Assembly (NCBI GenBank): GCA_009839405.1
Contig: VXPR01000185.1
Span: 1-6,730, forward strand
From: Gammaproteobacteria bacterium
Lineage (GTDB): Bacteria > Pseudomonadota > Gammaproteobacteria > Pseudomonadales > Azotimanducaceae
Length of the DNA stretch: 6,730 bases
Direction: 5' to 3'
The notes below the pieces were generated by a model. The model was given only the letters and a program-made list of their open reading frames with translations, was not told the DNA's origin and searched no databases. Positions within the stretch are counted from its first letter, which is position 1; each line of letters starts with the position of its first letter. This document shows positions 5,246 through 6,730 of the stretch, one piece after another. A program made the position numbers and the translations under genes.

Positions 5246-6331
5246 ATGCCTTCTGTCACAGCAGCCGACGGCCCGGTGGCCGTAACCGGCGCGTCCGGCT
5301 ACATCGGCGCGCACACCGTCATTGCGCTCATGAAGCGCGGCTACGACGTTCGCGCCTGCCTCACCGACACATCGAACCCAGACAAGACCGAATTCCTGCT
5401 CGCGTTGAACGGCGAGCATCCGGGCAACGTCTCGCTGCATCAGGCCAATTTGCTCGAGGAAGGCTCATACGACGCGCCGTTTCGGGATTGCAGCGCCGTG
5501 CTGCATGTGGGGACGCCCATGGGCTACGGCGGCGTCAACAACCCGCAGCAGGTGTATGACGGGGCAATCGGCGGCGTGCACAACATCATCGGGTCGGTGA
5601 AACGGGCCGGCACGGTGAAGCGGCTCATCTACACGAGCTCCTTCGCCGCCATCGGCCACCCGTCACCAGCAGGCCACCGCTACACCGAAGACGACTGGGC
5701 CAGCGACAACCGCGACAATGACGCCAACTGGAACACAAGCAATCTGGTCGAGAAGGGCGAAGTCGGCTACTCCATGGCGAAGGTGGAGTGCGAGCGACTG
5801 GTGACGCGGCTGGCCGAGGAGGATGGCCGCTTCGACGCCATCTCCGTCTGCCCCTGCGTGGTGCTCGGGCCGCTCTTGAGTCCGGTGCATGAGTTGCGCG
5901 GCTCGTGGCAGTTCTTCCTGGGACGGATGCTGGCCGGCAAGCCGTGTGGGCGCGGCTGGCAGGCGCTTTGGAACATCGTCGATGTGCGCGACGTGGGCGA
6001 ATCCGAGGCGCTGATGATCGAGAGCGATGTGTGCGGCAACGGCTCCCGCTACATGCTCTGCGCCACGGACGACTCCGGGGAGATCACCGCCATGCAGTTG
6101 CACGAGCACTTGCAGGCGCTGTTCCCGCACATTGACGTCGGCGGCGTGCTGCCGGAATACGATGCGATGGTGGAGAAGTACGGGGCTCCCTACGATGCGC
6201 CAAGGGCGCATTGCGACAAGGCGCGGGGCGAGTTGGGGCTCGAAACCCACGCCATCGAGGACACCTTGCGCACGACTGGCGAGACGATGATCGAGCTGGG
6301 GCTTGTGGAACCGAAGCTGAAGACTGCCTGA
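5246..6331 (+). CDS. NAD(P)-dependent oxidoreductase, extended SDR (dihydroflavonol-reductase-like)
   Basis: This 361-aa protein is an extended short-chain dehydrogenase of the dihydroflavonol-4-reductase/aldehyde-reductase type, interconverting a ketone or aldehyde and an alcohol with NAD(P)H. The nucleotide-binding glycines are in VTGASGYIGAHT (13-24). R36, after the second strand, is where NADP-preferring relatives bind the 2'-phosphate. HVGTPM (87-92) follows, then the catalytic Ser (TSSFAA, 130-135), Y175 and K179 (YSMAK), and NIVDVRDV (243-250), typical of the subfamily. The frame is open further upstream, but AGGAG (5232-5236) lies nine bases before the ATG at 5246 and the Rossmann motif is then at the usual distance. 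It is divergent from the amidohydrolase-PhyH operon and is followed by a ferredoxin gene. It likely oxidises or reduces an intermediate of the same pathway; the substrate is unknown. Confidence 0.92.
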   Translation: MPSVTAADGPVAVTGASGYIGAHTVIALMKRGYDVRACLTDTSNPDKTEFLLALNGEHPGNVSLHQANLLEEGSYDAPFRDCSAVLHVGTPMGYGGVNNPQQVYDGAIGGVHNIIGSVKRAGTVKRLIYTSSFAAIGHPSPAGHRYTEDDWASDNRDNDANWNTSNLVEKGEVGYSMAKVECERLVTRLAEEDGRFDAISVCPCVVLGPLLSPVHELRGSWQFFLGRMLAGKPCGRGWQALWNIVDVRDVGESEALMIESDVCGNGSRYMLCATDDSGEITAMQLHEHLQALFPHIDVGGVLPEYDAMVEKYGAPYDAPRAHCDKARGELGLETHAIEDTLRTTGETMIELGLVEPKLKTA

Positions 6332-6368
6332 AGGCCATTTGGCAAGGTTCAAAAGGAAGAGCACACCC

Positions 6369-6638
6369 GTGAACGAGGAGTTCGTCGTCAAGCTGGCGCG
6401 CAGCGAGGCCACCGTGACGGTCCCTGCCGGTGGGTCCATTCTCTACTCGCTGCTGACGGCCGGGATCGAAGTGCCTTACGCGTGCGGCGTCGGTATCTGT
6501 GGCGCCTGCGAGCAGAGCGTGCTGTCCGGCACGCCCGAGCACCGCGACTTTGTGCTGAGCGAGGAGGAACAGGCGGCGGGCCGGGTGCTGATCTGCTGCG
6601 CCGGCTCACGCACGCCGGAACTGGAGCTCGATCTCTAA
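6369..6638 (+). CDS. Plant-type [2Fe-2S] ferredoxin, stand-alone
   Basis: This small electron carrier (89 aa from the chosen start) binds a [2Fe-2S] cluster with C39, C44, C47 (CGVGICGAC) and C76 or C77 (LICCAG). The block GTPEHRDFVLSEEE (54-67) and C-terminal ELELDL match the ferredoxin domain at the end of phthalate dioxygenase reductase/VanB-type reductases, but the FMN and NADH domains are absent, so it must take electrons from a separate reductase. It probably feeds a Rieske oxygenase or P450; none is in this window. I prefer GTG at 6369, about 11 bases after AAGGA (6353-6357), because the family begins close to the FVVKLARS strand. A TTG at 6339 in frame would add ten basic residues and is the alternative. 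It lies 37 bp after the SDR gene, likely co-transcribed. Confidence 0.88.
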   Translation: MNEEFVVKLARSEATVTVPAGGSILYSLLTAGIEVPYACGVGICGACEQSVLSGTPEHRDFVLSEEEQAAGRVLICCAGSRTPELELDL

Positions 6639-6704
6639 CCCGACGAGGGGCATAAGGTCCCGCCAAGAGTGAGTGTGCGTCGGACGGCCCCTGGGAAAAG
6701 GCCA

Positions 6705-6725
6705 GCAGTTCGCGCAGCGAACTGC
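6705..6725. terminator. Perfect 9-bp hairpin near the window end
   Basis: GCAGTTCGC (6705-6713), a GCA loop, and GCGAACTGC (6717-6725) form a perfect 9-bp inverted repeat, 67 bases beyond the ferredoxin stop. No T run follows on the plus strand. On the minus strand a run of four T (complement of 6696-6699) follows five bases after the stem, so it could be a terminator for a leftward gene beyond the window, a weak terminator for the SDR-ferredoxin operon, or a protein-binding site. The role is uncertain; the structure itself is clear. Confidence 0.35.
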
Positions 6726-6730
6726 CAACG

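Noticed and set aside
6669..6730. Possible gene start at GTG 6669 running off the window
   Set aside because: No clear ribosome binding site, about 20 codons only, no recognisable family.

Overview
This is a GC-rich bacterial window, probably from an uncultivated environmental lineage. Two adjacent phytanoyl-CoA dioxygenase (PhyH) genes plus a degenerate third copy suggest a genome with many PhyH paralogs. Such expansions are known in several marine and sponge-associated or soil groups, but nothing here fixes the phylum. The first ~105 bases are G/C homopolymer and look like an assembly edge rather than normal genomic DNA.

Left part (1-1029): a histidine phosphatase gene (116-700, +) is followed by about 330 bases with no intact gene. 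Inside that gap, 863 to about 995 is a broken minus-strand fragment of a PhyH gene. It is nearly identical over ~106 bp to the intact PhyH gene at 2447-3193.

Middle (1030-2313, +): a two-gene toxin-antitoxin operon. A 190-aa antitoxin with a helix-turn-helix and an MbcA/ParS-type C-terminus is followed 14 bp later by a RES-domain toxin of 209 aa. Its promoter (TTGCCA, 17 bp, TACTAT) overlaps a perfect inverted repeat that is a good candidate autoregulatory operator. The operon sits between the PhyH fragment and the intact PhyH gene, so it is flanked by direct repeats.

Right part (2447-6638): a divergently arranged metabolic cluster. On the minus strand, reading leftwards from 5176, are a TIM-barrel amidohydrolase (342 aa), PhyH-A (303 aa) and PhyH-B (248 aa), separated by only 19 and 23 bp and so probably one operon. 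On the plus strand, an extended SDR of the dihydroflavonol-reductase type (361 aa) is followed by a small stand-alone plant-type [2Fe-2S] ferredoxin (89 aa from its preferred GTG start). The 69-bp divergent region holds an AT-rich -10 element (TATAGT on the minus strand) exactly six bases before the amidohydrolase ATG, which suggests a leaderless mRNA. The genes fit oxidative breakdown of an organic compound: hydroxylation by Fe(II)/2-oxoglutarate oxygenases, NAD(P)-dependent redox by the SDR, ring or ester hydrolysis by the amidohydrolase, and electron supply by the ferredoxin to an oxygenase not seen here. The substrate cannot be read from the sequence.

The window ends at 6730 after a 9-bp perfect hairpin (6705-6725), with no supported gene after 6638.
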